Shown: positions 50,345-58,953 of the stretch, one piece after another
How positions within the stretch are numbered: the stretch's first letter is position 1
Layout: each line of letters opens with the position of its first letter
DNA from: DAOTYH01 sp034435015
GTDB lineage: Bacteria; Chloroflexota; Anaerolineae; Aggregatilineales; UBA3940
DNA: 59,062 nucleotides
Direction: 5' to 3'
NCBI GenBank assembly: GCA_034435015.1
Contig: DAOTYH010000025.1
Location: 1-59,062 of the forward strand
Notes under the pieces: model-generated
What the model was told of the DNA's origin: nothing
Database searches by the model: none
Seen by the model: the letters and a program-made list of their open reading frames with translations, nothing else
Translations under genes and position numbers: made by a program

Positions 50345-51259
50345 TTGACATTTGGGCTGTTGAACATCAATAAACCTTCTGGCCCTACCTCGCACGACAT
50401 AGTAGTTGCAGTGCGGCGTGGAAGCAGGGAGCGGCGTGTAGGTCATGGAGGCACATTAGACCCTCTGGCACAGGGAGTTCTGGTAGTGGCATTGGGGCAG
50501 GCAACCCGCCTGCTCGAATACCTGGCAGGCTCATATAAGACCTATATAGCCGATCTGATGCTGGGGGTCACAACAGACACCTACGATGCTGAGGGGCAGG
50601 TTGTTGACCGTCGGCCAGTCCCTTCTGATCTGAAGGCAGAGCAAATTGAGGCGGCGCTGGATCGCTTCCGTGGGCAAATTGAGCAGACGCCGCCCATTTA
50701 TTCAGCGGTGAAGGTGAAGGGCAAAGCGGCTTTTGCCCGTGCACGGGCGGGACAAGAAGTCATCCTGCACCCCCGTCGTGTTGAGATCGTGCGGCTGGAG
50801 GTGTTGTCTTTTGGGCCGCCGTTTTTGAAGCTCGCTGTGACCTGTTCGGCTGGTACTTATATCCGCAGTTTGGCGCATGATCTCGGAAAGGTCATTGGTT
50901 GTGGGGCCATGCTGGCTGGTTTGGTACGTACTGCCAGCGGCTGTTTCAGGATAGAGGATGCAGTCAATTGGCCTGTTCTGCAGAAGGCCTTTCAGGATGG
51001 ATCGTGGCAATCATACCTATTGCCCGCCGATCTGGCTCTGGAAGGCACTCCCCGGATTATGCTTGACGAGGTCTGGCTGGAACGCTTGTTGAACGGAGCG
51101 CCTTTGCCGCTGGGTAAGGTAGAGGCCGGTCTAGGGCGGGCATATGATCAGGAAGGGCGTTTTGTGGCTGTGCTGTCAGGTGATCCAGCACGAGGGCTGT
51201 GGCTTCCCAAGAAAGTTCTGACGAGTGACCTGACTCCCAAAATGAAGAATGGCTGCTGA
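50345..51259 (+). CDS. truB: tRNA pseudouridine-55 synthase
   Basis: The start is TTG, with AAGGGG 9 bases upstream. The 304-residue enzyme has LNINKPSGPTSHD near the start, the catalytic motif GHGGTLDPLAQGVLVVALGQATR with the active Asp, YSAVKVKGKAAFARARAG and CSAGTYIRSLAHDLG. It makes pseudouridine 55 in the T loop of tRNA. ribF follows 6 bp later. Confidence 0.95.
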   Translation: MTFGLLNINKPSGPTSHDIVVAVRRGSRERRVGHGGTLDPLAQGVLVVALGQATRLLEYLAGSYKTYIADLMLGVTTDTYDAEGQVVDRRPVPSDLKAEQIEAALDRFRGQIEQTPPIYSAVKVKGKAAFARARAGQEVILHPRRVEIVRLEVLSFGPPFLKLAVTCSAGTYIRSLAHDLGKVIGCGAMLAGLVRTASGCFRIEDAVNWPVLQKAFQDGSWQSYLLPADLALEGTPRIMLDEVWLERLLNGAPLPLGKVEAGLGRAYDQEGRFVAVLSGDPARGLWLPKKVLTSDLTPKMKNGC

Positions 51260-51265
51260 GTTATC

Positions 51266-52225
51266 ATGCGACATATCACATCACTGGACGAGGCCAATCT
51301 CTCACAGGCATCCGTTGTAACCATTGGCGCATTTGATGGAGTTCATCGCGGGCATCGGCACTTGATCGGCCAGCTTATTCACCATGCCCGCCTGACCGGC
51401 CTCATTCCAGTGGTTTTAACCTTCTTTCCGCACCCGAAAATGGTCTTGCACGGCTTTCGGCCAGGCTTTTACCTCACCCTGCCGGATGCTAAGGCCGCCT
51501 TGCTCTCTGAACTGGGTGTTAAGCTGGTGATCACCCATCCTTTCGATGATGCCATCCGGCAGATACGAGCGGCTGATTTTGTGGACGGGCTGATCAGGTC
51601 TCTCAATATGGCTGAGCTTTGGGTCGGCCCGGACTTCGCGCTTGGCTACAAGCGGGAAGGGGATGTAGCCTTCCTGCGCCGTCAGGCAGAGCTGAAAGGG
51701 TTTGAATTGCGCGTAGTTGATCTGATGGATGTTGCTGGCGAGCGTATTAGCAGTAGTCGCGTGCGCGAGGCGCTGGCAAAGGGTGATGTGGCTGAGGCGG
51801 CCCGACTGCTGGGACGATGGTATGTTGTCCCCGGTGAGGTCACTCATGGTGTGCAACGGGGACGCACAATCGGCTTTCCGACGGCTAACCTCAAAGTCAG
51901 AGTGGAACAGGCCATTCCTGCACGGGGAGTTTATTCAGGCTGGGCTGAATTTGCGGGGCAACGAAAACTGGCTGTCATTAACATTGGCTCACGTCCGACT
52001 TTTGATGGGGCCAGCAATATGGTTATTGAAGCACACGTGCTGGACTTCTCCGGCGATCTATACGGCCAACAGATGGCCCTCCATTTTGCCGCCCGGCTAC
52101 GTGACGAACAGCGGTTTGGGGGAGTCGAGGCGTTGGTGGCCCAGATAGAGGCCGATATTACTTTGACCCGCAAACTACTGGGCGAGGCTAGTCCTCATCT
52201 GTCTAGTCTTCCTCAAGGGAGTTAA
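51266..52225 (+). CDS. ribF: Bifunctional riboflavin kinase/FAD synthetase
   Basis: The 319-residue enzyme has an N-terminal nucleotidyltransferase domain (TIGAFDGVHRGHRHLIGQLI; VGPDFALGYKREGD; ISSSRVREALAKGDV) and a C-terminal flavokinase domain (GRTIGFPTANLKV; PARGVYSGWAEF). It converts riboflavin to FMN and then FAD. It ends the nusA-ribF line and runs head-on into the TPR gene, with 12 bp between the stops and no clear terminator. No FMN riboswitch precedes it. Confidence 0.95.
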   Translation: MRHITSLDEANLSQASVVTIGAFDGVHRGHRHLIGQLIHHARLTGLIPVVLTFFPHPKMVLHGFRPGFYLTLPDAKAALLSELGVKLVITHPFDDAIRQIRAADFVDGLIRSLNMAELWVGPDFALGYKREGDVAFLRRQAELKGFELRVVDLMDVAGERISSSRVREALAKGDVAEAARLLGRWYVVPGEVTHGVQRGRTIGFPTANLKVRVEQAIPARGVYSGWAEFAGQRKLAVINIGSRPTFDGASNMVIEAHVLDFSGDLYGQQMALHFAARLRDEQRFGGVEALVAQIEADITLTRKLLGEASPHLSSLPQGS

Positions 52226-52237
52226 TGCCCCTATTCC

Positions 52238-53599
52238 TTATGGAGAATTGGGTCGGTTTGCAGGCGGCGGTGTGGCTGTACCGACCTGCGCCCGTAACAG
52301 GTCTAGTAAGGCAGAGGCTGTCGGGATGTTGGGGTTGGTTGGCGGGGCGGTGTCTAAGTATATTTCCAGAGTCAAGATGGCCTGCCCAAGCTGGCCCATC
52401 CCGATCTGGGCCTGAGCAATTCCATACAGAGCATCTACATATTCCGGGTTGAGTTCATAAGCCTGCCTGTAGTCTGAGATGGCATCCTGCCAGCGCCGCA
52501 GGTTCAAATAGGCGGCGGCACGCAGGCTGAGTGCCTCAATGTAATCCGGGCGTAAGCTGAGTGCTGTGTTTGCCTCCACCAGCGACATGTAGTATTGCCT
52601 GTTGAACAACAGGGCCAACCCCCGTGCATGATGGGCTTCCGGGCTGGCGGGAGCAAGCTCAACGGCAGTGTTCAACACTTCCAACGCTTGGATGTACTGT
52701 CCAGACTGGATGTAAGCCAGCCCTAGTTGGGTCAATAGGTCAGCATCTTCTATCCCCATGGAACGAGCGGCCTCGAAGTCAGCGATAGCTTCCTGTGGCT
52801 GTCCAAGGGCGGCATGAGCCCGCCCGCGAGCCGCATACGCTACTGCATAGAGGGGATCAACTGCCAGCGCTACATTCAGATCAATGACTGCCATACGGGG
52901 CTGTCCGATCTCTAGATAGAGCAAGGCCCGTTCATAGTAGGCCTCCGCTCGTTCTGGCATCAGGATAACAGCGCGGTCGAGGTCGGTGAGCGCCCGTGTG
53001 GCTTCACCTTCAGGCAGATCAAGCTGTCGGTAGAGCTTCCCTCGTACCAGATAGGTTTCGCCGTAATAGGGATCAAGTGCCTCTGCCTGTGCCAGATCAG
53101 CAAGAGCACCGTCTGTGTCTCCGCTGGCGATCTCGACCTGAGCACGGGCAACGTAGGCGGCGGGACGATATGGATCAAGTTGGAGCGAGGTATTGAGGTC
53201 TGCGAGGGCGGATTCTAGATTGCCAATCTGGATGTAGGCCAGCGCTCGGCGGAAGTACGCCTCAGCGCAGGATGGATCAGCCAAGATTGCGAGGGAGTAA
53301 TCGTTTAATGCGCCAATGAAGTTTCCTGCCTCATAGTTCGCATTACCTGCCTGTAGAATCTGGCCTGCCGGGCCAGGATCATAGGTTGGGGTAGGGGAGA
53401 ATACAGGTGTGGCACTCGGCGTTGGCGTTAGGGTGGGCAGGGGAATAGCGGTGCTTCTGGAGGTGGCTGTTGCCGTTGGGGTAATGAGAGTGAGAGGGGC
53501 CAGGGTGGCGGCTGGCGATGCTCTACACGCCGTCCATAGAGCGGCAAGGCCTGTCAGGGCGGGCAGGATGAAGTGCTTCGGCCGGAATAATCGGACCAT
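52238..53599 (-). CDS. TPR-repeat lipoprotein
   Basis: A signal peptide ends in LWTAC with C25 as the lipidation site, followed by a Thr/Pro/Ser linker (TPTATATSRSTAIPLPTLTP, TPTYDPGP). About ten tetratricopeptide repeats then fill residues 85-435, with units such as AYFRRALAYIQIGNLESALADL and AYAARGRAHAALGQPQEAIADF. A Pro-rich end follows. It sits on the outer face of the cytoplasmic membrane and probably scaffolds protein contacts. It is convergent with ribF and divergent from the PrsW-like gene. Confidence 0.85.
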   Translation of the reverse strand: MVRLFRPKHFILPALTGLAALWTACRASPAATLAPLTLITPTATATSRSTAIPLPTLTPTPSATPVFSPTPTYDPGPAGQILQAGNANYEAGNFIGALNDYSLAILADPSCAEAYFRRALAYIQIGNLESALADLNTSLQLDPYRPAAYVARAQVEIASGDTDGALADLAQAEALDPYYGETYLVRGKLYRQLDLPEGEATRALTDLDRAVILMPERAEAYYERALLYLEIGQPRMAVIDLNVALAVDPLYAVAYAARGRAHAALGQPQEAIADFEAARSMGIEDADLLTQLGLAYIQSGQYIQALEVLNTAVELAPASPEAHHARGLALLFNRQYYMSLVEANTALSLRPDYIEALSLRAAAYLNLRRWQDAISDYRQAYELNPEYVDALYGIAQAQIGMGQLGQAILTLEIYLDTAPPTNPNIPTASALLDLLRAQVGTATPPPANRPNSP

Positions 53600-53781
53600 C
53601 TTGTGATGAATGCTTCCCTCCTTGCGTTGGCAGACCTGATCCTAAAAACAGATAAACTGGCTGTCAAAAAGTTCTCTTGGCTTGCAGTGGCTTATTAGCT
53701 AGTGTAATCTAGCTATTCGTAGGGAATGTCTTGGTTCACAGCCCTGTTGTGGGGAAGTAATAGCAAGGAACAGGAGGAGCG

Positions 53782-55209
53782 GTGGAGGAACAAGTTGCTT
53801 TTCGTCGAAGCGTATGGGCCTCCAGCCTGATCACACTGATTGGACTGGCGCTATTTATCGGGATCAGTGCCCTGATCCCCCGCCCCGGCAACAGTACCGG
53901 TATCCTCTTGCTGGGCGTGTTTGTAGCGCTGGTGCCGGCCTTGATCTGGCTGGGTTTCTTTTACCAGCAAGACCGTTCAGAGCCAGAGCCTAAACGTCTG
54001 GTAGCACGCATCTTCATTTTTGGCGCGCTGGCCGCCGCTGTTGTTGTCCCGCTGACCGATCAGATTGCCAGCCAGACGATCAGTCAGTTTTCCAACCTCA
54101 TTGTGCGGCTGGTCTTGACCGTGTTCACTATCTCATTGATCCAAGAAGTGTTCAAGGTAGCCATGGTACGCTATGTCGTGCTTGGCACTGATCAGTTCGA
54201 CCGTCACCCGGATGGCATTGTCTATGGGCTGGCCGCCGGTTTGGGCTTTGCGACCGTTCTAACCATTGCTTTTGTGTTGCGGGTCAATGGAGTTGTCCCG
54301 CTGGCAGGGGCGATTCGGGCTGTTGATAACGCTCTTGTGCATGGCGTGCTGGGGGCAGTCAGCGGGTACTACATTGGGCGTGTCAAGATTGATGGTAAGA
54401 AGCTTAGCTGGATGGCGCAGGGGCTGGCCATTGTGACAGTGGTGAACGGCATATATCAAGTGGCTAGTGATGAGCTGTCACGTAGTTTGGTCTTCAACCC
54501 ATGGTACAGTCTAGGAGCCGCACTAGTGCTGGCTCTAGCCGTCGGGGTTACCCTGTTCTACTTTTTCCGGCGGGCACTTCGCCGTGCCACTGGCGAGCTA
54601 AAAACCGTTTCGATCCAGATACATGCCCGCTCCAAAGATATGCCGTGGGATATACACGTCCGCTATGACTGGCTGTTGATCGGGGCGTTGGTTGTGGCTC
54701 TGGTGGTCAGCGCGGGGGCGGGTGTGATTGCCCGTGGCCAGACGAGGGCCTATGACAGTGCCGATATGGCTGTTGTGTTTCGCTACCCGGCACGGTGGGC
54801 TGTACAGACGGGCGGCGCGGCTAGTGTGTCGTTGATTGATCTGCTTGGTGAGGGCACATTCAAGCCTTCTCTCACTGTGATGACTGAGAAGCTGCGAGGC
54901 GAGACGACACTTGATTTTCTGGTGGCTGAGCGGTTGACGAATCATGAGCATCAGAACCTCCTCTATTCCCAGACCAGCAGGCGGGATGATCTTACGGTTG
55001 ATGGGAATCCTGCCATTCAGGTGGAGTATCGGTATGCTACTGAGGCCTCGGGCCAGCCTGTCGTGGTCAATGGCATCGAGACCTATGTGCTAGCGGGAAC
55101 GCGCCTGTATATCTTCCGCTATGAGGCTGAGCCAGGCTCATTTGAGAGAGGCCAAGTCCAGTATAGTCAACTTCTCCGCTCGGTTCGTTTTCAGGCTGAA
55201 CAGCCATAA
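53782..55209 (+). CDS. PrsW-like membrane protein with altered active site and extracytoplasmic domain
   Basis: The start is GTG with AGGAGGAG upstream. The first 290 residues align with PrsW intramembrane proteases over several helices. Compared with B. subtilis PrsW as I recall it, EExxK reads QEVFK (Q121, E122, K125), GFATLEN reads GFATVLT (L160, T161), the LLHGSYD block reads VVNGIYQ (N222, Q226), and one His (H187, VHGVLGAVSGYYIG) is kept. So most proposed catalytic residues are replaced. The last 185 residues, after a final helix at about 300, form an exported domain (MAVVFRYPARWAVQTGG) that I cannot name. It is 30 bp upstream of the exported protease gene. Confidence 0.75.
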   Translation: MEEQVAFRRSVWASSLITLIGLALFIGISALIPRPGNSTGILLLGVFVALVPALIWLGFFYQQDRSEPEPKRLVARIFIFGALAAAVVVPLTDQIASQTISQFSNLIVRLVLTVFTISLIQEVFKVAMVRYVVLGTDQFDRHPDGIVYGLAAGLGFATVLTIAFVLRVNGVVPLAGAIRAVDNALVHGVLGAVSGYYIGRVKIDGKKLSWMAQGLAIVTVVNGIYQVASDELSRSLVFNPWYSLGAALVLALAVGVTLFYFFRRALRRATGELKTVSIQIHARSKDMPWDIHVRYDWLLIGALVVALVVSAGAGVIARGQTRAYDSADMAVVFRYPARWAVQTGGAASVSLIDLLGEGTFKPSLTVMTEKLRGETTLDFLVAERLTNHEHQNLLYSQTSRRDDLTVDGNPAIQVEYRYATEASGQPVVVNGIETYVLAGTRLYIFRYEAEPGSFERGQVQYSQLLRSVRFQAEQP

Positions 55210-55239
55210 GGCTCTGGTTGAGCAAGGAGAGACATCCAG

Positions 55240-56802
55240 ATGCGTAAAGTATTGTTAGCTTTTGCGGTAATAGCTCTGGCTGCGCTGGCCTGCAATGTGC
55301 CCGGTGCGGCAGAATCACCTGCATTAGAGCCTGTTCAGCCACAGCCTACTGCGGAGGTTATTCAACCACCCTCCCAGTCCAGCCAGCCATCAGACAGGCC
55401 GCCTGATGAGCTGACCGTTGACCAGATAGAACAGATTAGCCGGGCTTCTGTGCAGATCCTTGCGGTTCAGCAACAGGGGGGTGCCCTGCGGCCTCTGTGG
55501 TCGGGTTCTGGGACGATCATCTCTCCTACGGGCGAGATCGTCACCAACTGCCATGTGGCCTGCGGTGCGCCTTTGTTGGAAATCTTGATGACCGTTACCC
55601 CTGATCAGCCTCCTCAGGAAAGTTACTTTGCCGAGATCACCTACGCGGATGAACAGCTTGACCTAGCCATCTTGCAGATCACCACGGATATAAATGGGAA
55701 TCCCGTCAGCCCGACTAACCTGCCTTATCTTGAAATAGGAGATTCAGATCAGTTGCGCCTTGGGGATAAAATTTACATCTTTGGCTATCCGGGGGTAGGG
55801 GGAGAGACTATCACCTTTACAACCGGCTCTGTGAGCGGCTTTGAGAGCGCAACAGTGGGTGGTGTATCACAACGAGTGATCATCAAGACAGATGCGGCTA
55901 TTGCCAGCGGGAACAGCGGCGGCACAGCCGTTGACTTGTATGGCAGGTTGATAGCTATCCCTACGGCGGTGAACCCGGATGTGCGCGAGGGAGTGACAAT
56001 CGGCGGGCTGGGCATTCTGCGTCCTGTCAACCTGCTCGAAATAGTCCGCCAGCATCCGGGTGCGCCTGCAACGTCCGGTCAGGCTAGTCTCCCGCCCGGT
56101 AGTGACCCGGACCCTTATGAACCCAATGACAGCTTTGAGGAGGCTACCGGGCCTGTAGCTTCCGGTGAGACGATCACGGCTTATATCTCCTGGCAGGATG
56201 ATGTTGACTTCTATTTCTTTGAGGTCTCTAATACCCAGCCCATCTCGGCCAGCCTGAGCGGCCCCTTTGGGACGGACTACGATCTCTTCCTGCTGGATGG
56301 GCGTCAGGTGATTGCGTCCTCAGAGAGTACGCGCTCTGAAGAGACCATTGAGTTCTCCCCGCCTCGTACAGGCCGTTACTGGATCGCCGTGGCCTCCTAC
56401 AGCGGTGCCAGTACCTCAGACCCCTATACTCTCACGATCTCCTATGCCAGCGGCGGCGGGGCTGGTGGTCAGGCGGAGGGCAGAGGGATCACTCTGACGG
56501 GGCAGGCAGTGGATGGTAACTCAGGCGTTCCGTTGGCCGGAGGTACGTTCGGATTACTGATGCCAGGGGTGACGTGCAGACAGTTCTTTAATGCGCCAGA
56601 GCTGGATATGAGTAAGGTCGTAGCATCTGGCCAGACAGATAAGTCGGGGTTCTTTGAGCTTATAGGGGTTCCTACAGGTGTGGTGTATTCAGCCTTCTTT
56701 ATCTACCAGTCGAATTACATCTGCGAGGATGCATGGCTGGAGGTCCCGTCTGATGCGGTGGACTCGGATCTGGGTGTGATCGAGATGTCATTTGGCCGCT
56801 AG
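55240..56802 (+). CDS. Exported trypsin-like serine protease lipoprotein with PPC domain
   Basis: A lipobox (LAALAC, C18) is followed by a Pro/Gln linker. A chymotrypsin-fold protease has H105 (GEIVTNCHVACG), D141 (LDLAILQI) and S226 (ASGNSGGTAVDL). From about 290 a pre-peptidase C-terminal domain follows (DPYEPNDSFEEATG, DVDFYFFEV, YDLFLLDG, GRYWIAVASYSG), and the end has a carboxypeptidase-regulatory-like fold (TGQAVDGNSGVPLAGGTFGLL). It would cut proteins outside the membrane. Its neighbour is the PrsW-like gene, 30 bp upstream, very likely in the same transcript. Confidence 0.85.
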   Translation: MRKVLLAFAVIALAALACNVPGAAESPALEPVQPQPTAEVIQPPSQSSQPSDRPPDELTVDQIEQISRASVQILAVQQQGGALRPLWSGSGTIISPTGEIVTNCHVACGAPLLEILMTVTPDQPPQESYFAEITYADEQLDLAILQITTDINGNPVSPTNLPYLEIGDSDQLRLGDKIYIFGYPGVGGETITFTTGSVSGFESATVGGVSQRVIIKTDAAIASGNSGGTAVDLYGRLIAIPTAVNPDVREGVTIGGLGILRPVNLLEIVRQHPGAPATSGQASLPPGSDPDPYEPNDSFEEATGPVASGETITAYISWQDDVDFYFFEVSNTQPISASLSGPFGTDYDLFLLDGRQVIASSESTRSEETIEFSPPRTGRYWIAVASYSGASTSDPYTLTISYASGGGAGGQAEGRGITLTGQAVDGNSGVPLAGGTFGLLMPGVTCRQFFNAPELDMSKVVASGQTDKSGFFELIGVPTGVVYSAFFIYQSNYICEDAWLEVPSDAVDSDLGVIEMSFGR

Positions 56803-56879
56803 AGACTTGATTGTGTGGGCTAAGATAAGGGGGGATGTGCGTAAAGTACTTCCCCCTCTCTTCGATGCAACGAGGAATT

Positions 56880-56909
56880 TTGACACGCTGGCAGTCCCCA
56901 TGCTAAAAT
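56880..56909 (+). promoter_or_regulatory. Promoter of the aspS leader RNA
   Basis: A perfect TTGACA and TAAAAT stand 18 bp apart, and TGC before the -10 box gives an extended -10. This is the best promoter in the window. Start near 56916. Confidence 0.75.
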
Positions 56910-56915
56910 GCCGCG

Positions 56916-57098
56916 CAACTTAAGGGGAGGGGTTGCCCCGTATGGTCTCTGTGAGAGATGTGCGGTTGCCTGCAAATAATCGTAACAACCGTTATTTGAC
57001 TGGCTTCGGTGGGCGCAGACTGATAGCACCGAGAGCCGCTTAGGTGCACTCGAGATCAGGTACAAGCCGCCCGCCCCCACTTAGCGGGCGGCTTCTTC
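56916..57098 (+). ncRNA. Structured leader or small RNA upstream of aspS, with terminator
   Basis: About 183 bases run from the promoter at 56880-56909 to a GC-rich hairpin (AAGCCGCCCGC at 57064-57074 with GCGGGCGGCTT at 57084-57094). That hairpin ends in a short, C-interrupted T tract. Inside are GGCTTCGGTG (57002-57011) pairing with CACCGAGAGCC (57027-57037), and TCTC-TGT-GAGA and CGGTTG/CAACCG hairpins upstream. GGTGGGCG (57008-57015) can instead pair with CGCCCGCC (57068-57075) of the terminator arm, as an antiterminator would. It could be an attenuator of aspS or a stand-alone RNA. No T-box consensus is present. The rest of the 334-bp gap before it shows only a weak terminator-like repeat at 56826-56856. 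Confidence 0.55.
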
Positions 57099-57136
57099 AT
57101 CTAGACATTCACCCAGGCTGAGGAGATGAGAAGCAG

Positions 57137-58909
57137 ATGCTGAAAACACACACCTGCGGCGAGTTGCGAGTCCAACATGTAGGGCAAGTGGTCAAATTGG
57201 CCGGCTGGGTTAACCGGCGGCGTGACTATGGCCGCCTGCTCTTTATTGATCTGCGTGACCGTTGGGGGATCACACAGGTCGTGGTGGACGCCAGCCAGTC
57301 CCCTGAGGCTCATGCTGTAGCTGAGGAAGTACGGAGTGAGTATGTGCTCCAGATCGAAGGGGTCGTGTGTGCACGGTCTCCAGAGACAGTTAACCCCAAG
57401 ATGGCTACCGGGGAGATTGAAGTCCAGGCCCGGAAGGTCAAAATCCTCAATCCCTCTAAGACGCCTCCTATTGAGATAGCTGGTGAGCAGGAGGCTAATG
57501 AGGAGGTGAGGATGCGTTATCGTTATCTGGACCTCCGGCGGGCACGGATGCAACGCAATCTCATTTTGCGGCATGAGGCAATCCGCTTTATCCGCAATTA
57601 TCTGAGCGAGCGGGGATTCATTGAGATCGAGACGCCAATCTTGTTTAAAAGCACGCCAGAGGGTGCACGTGACTATCTAGTGCCCAGCCGGATGCATCCC
57701 GGTTGTTTTTATGCACTCCCGCAAAGCCCCCAACAGCTCAAGCAGTTGTTGATGGTAGCGGGGTATGAACGGTACTTCCAAATAGCCCGCTGTTTCCGGG
57801 ACGAAGATCAGCGGGGTGATCGCCAGCCGGAGTTCACACAGCTTGACCTTGAGATGAGCTTTGTCGAGCGTGAGGACATACTTGATCTGGTGGAAGGGCT
57901 GATGGTCGGCCTTGTCGAGAATGTCTCTAACAAGCGCCTGACACATAAGCCGTTTCCACGCTTGGCCTACGCTGAGGCGCTGGAGCGTTTTGGAACAGAT
58001 CGGCCTGATCTGCGGTTTGGCCTTGAACTGAAGGATGTCAGTGAGATTGTAGCCCAGAGTGACTTCCAAGTCTTCGTCAAGGCGGTGGCGGCAGGCAACA
58101 AGGTTCGAGCACTGGTAGCACCGGGTTGTGCGGGCTACAGCCGCAAAGAGATCGGGGAGCTGGAGGAGATCGTCAAAGATGTCGGCGCCAGCGGGCTGGC
58201 AACTATCGCCATTGAAGCAGACGGCGGTGTTCGATCTTCTATCGCTAAGTTCTTCAGCGAGCAACTCATGCGCCAACTTGTAGAGTCTGTGGAGGCAGGT
58301 CCGGGCGATCTGATCCTGATGGTGGCTGATACTCCTCAGGTAGTGAATGAAGCGTTGTCAGCCTTGCGAACCGAGCTTGGTAGACGTCTGGGGCTGGCAA
58401 AGCCTGACGAGATGTGCTTTTGCTGGATCATTGATTTCCCGCTGTTTGAATGGAATGAAGAGGAAGGACGCTGGGACCCTTCGCATCACATGTTTACCTC
58501 GCCTAAACTGGAGGAGCTTCATCTGCTAGAGACCGATCCGGGTGCAGTTCACAGCCAGCAATATGATCTCGTGTGCAACGGCTATGAAGTTGCCGGGGGA
58601 AGCATCCGTATTCACGAGCGGGCAGTGCAGGAAACTATCTTCCGCCTGATCGGTCTGGATATTGAGCAAGCCCGCGAACGCTTCGGACATATGCTGGAAG
58701 CATTCGAGTATGGCGCACCGCCTCACGGCGGTATTGCACCGGGCATTGACCGGCTGGTGATGCTCATGGCAGGTGAGCCAAATATTCGCGAGGTGATCGC
58801 CTTCCCAAAGACACAACGTGCCGCTGACCTGATGGCAGGAGCGCCCAGCCCGGTTGATCCGAAGCAGTTGGAGGAACTCCATATCCGCGTTGTTGATCAG
58901 TCGGACTAG
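57137..58909 (+). CDS. aspS: Aspartyl-tRNA synthetase
   Basis: The 590-residue class II synthetase starts MLKTHTCGELRVQHVGQVVKLAGWVNRRRDYG, with the OB-fold anticodon-binding domain. Motif 2 lies around CFRDEDQRGDRQPEFTQLDLEMSF; motif 3 near the end is GIAPGIDRLVMLMAGEPNIREVIAFPKTQ. The large insertion with the GAD domain (about 300-400) marks it as the bacterial type, not the archaeal one. Whether it is discriminating or also charges tRNA-Asn is not decidable from these motifs. Its leader is structured (see 56916-57098), and an insertion sequence begins about 30-45 bp after its stop. Confidence 0.96.
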   Translation: MLKTHTCGELRVQHVGQVVKLAGWVNRRRDYGRLLFIDLRDRWGITQVVVDASQSPEAHAVAEEVRSEYVLQIEGVVCARSPETVNPKMATGEIEVQARKVKILNPSKTPPIEIAGEQEANEEVRMRYRYLDLRRARMQRNLILRHEAIRFIRNYLSERGFIEIETPILFKSTPEGARDYLVPSRMHPGCFYALPQSPQQLKQLLMVAGYERYFQIARCFRDEDQRGDRQPEFTQLDLEMSFVEREDILDLVEGLMVGLVENVSNKRLTHKPFPRLAYAEALERFGTDRPDLRFGLELKDVSEIVAQSDFQVFVKAVAAGNKVRALVAPGCAGYSRKEIGELEEIVKDVGASGLATIAIEADGGVRSSIAKFFSEQLMRQLVESVEAGPGDLILMVADTPQVVNEALSALRTELGRRLGLAKPDEMCFCWIIDFPLFEWNEEEGRWDPSHHMFTSPKLEELHLLETDPGAVHSQQYDLVCNGYEVAGGSIRIHERAVQETIFRLIGLDIEQARERFGHMLEAFEYGAPPHGGIAPGIDRLVMLMAGEPNIREVIAFPKTQRAADLMAGAPSPVDPKQLEELHIRVVDQSD

Positions 58910-58953
58910 GGAGGAGAGAATCTCCCAAAGCGGGCTGTCAGTATCGCAATGTG

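Noticed and set aside
51260..51265. FMN riboswitch before ribF
   Set aside because: Only six bases separate truB and ribF; there is no room for a leader RNA.
56826..56856. Terminator of the protease gene
   Set aside because: The GGGGGGA/TTCCCCC pairing has a G-U, a long loop and only a mixed T/C tail; too weak to list as a feature.
56916..57098. T-box riboswitch controlling aspS
   Set aside because: There is no UGGNACCGCG-like T-box sequence, and the only GAC in a loop and the UGGC lie in the wrong order (UGGC before GAC). A terminator alone does not make a T-box.
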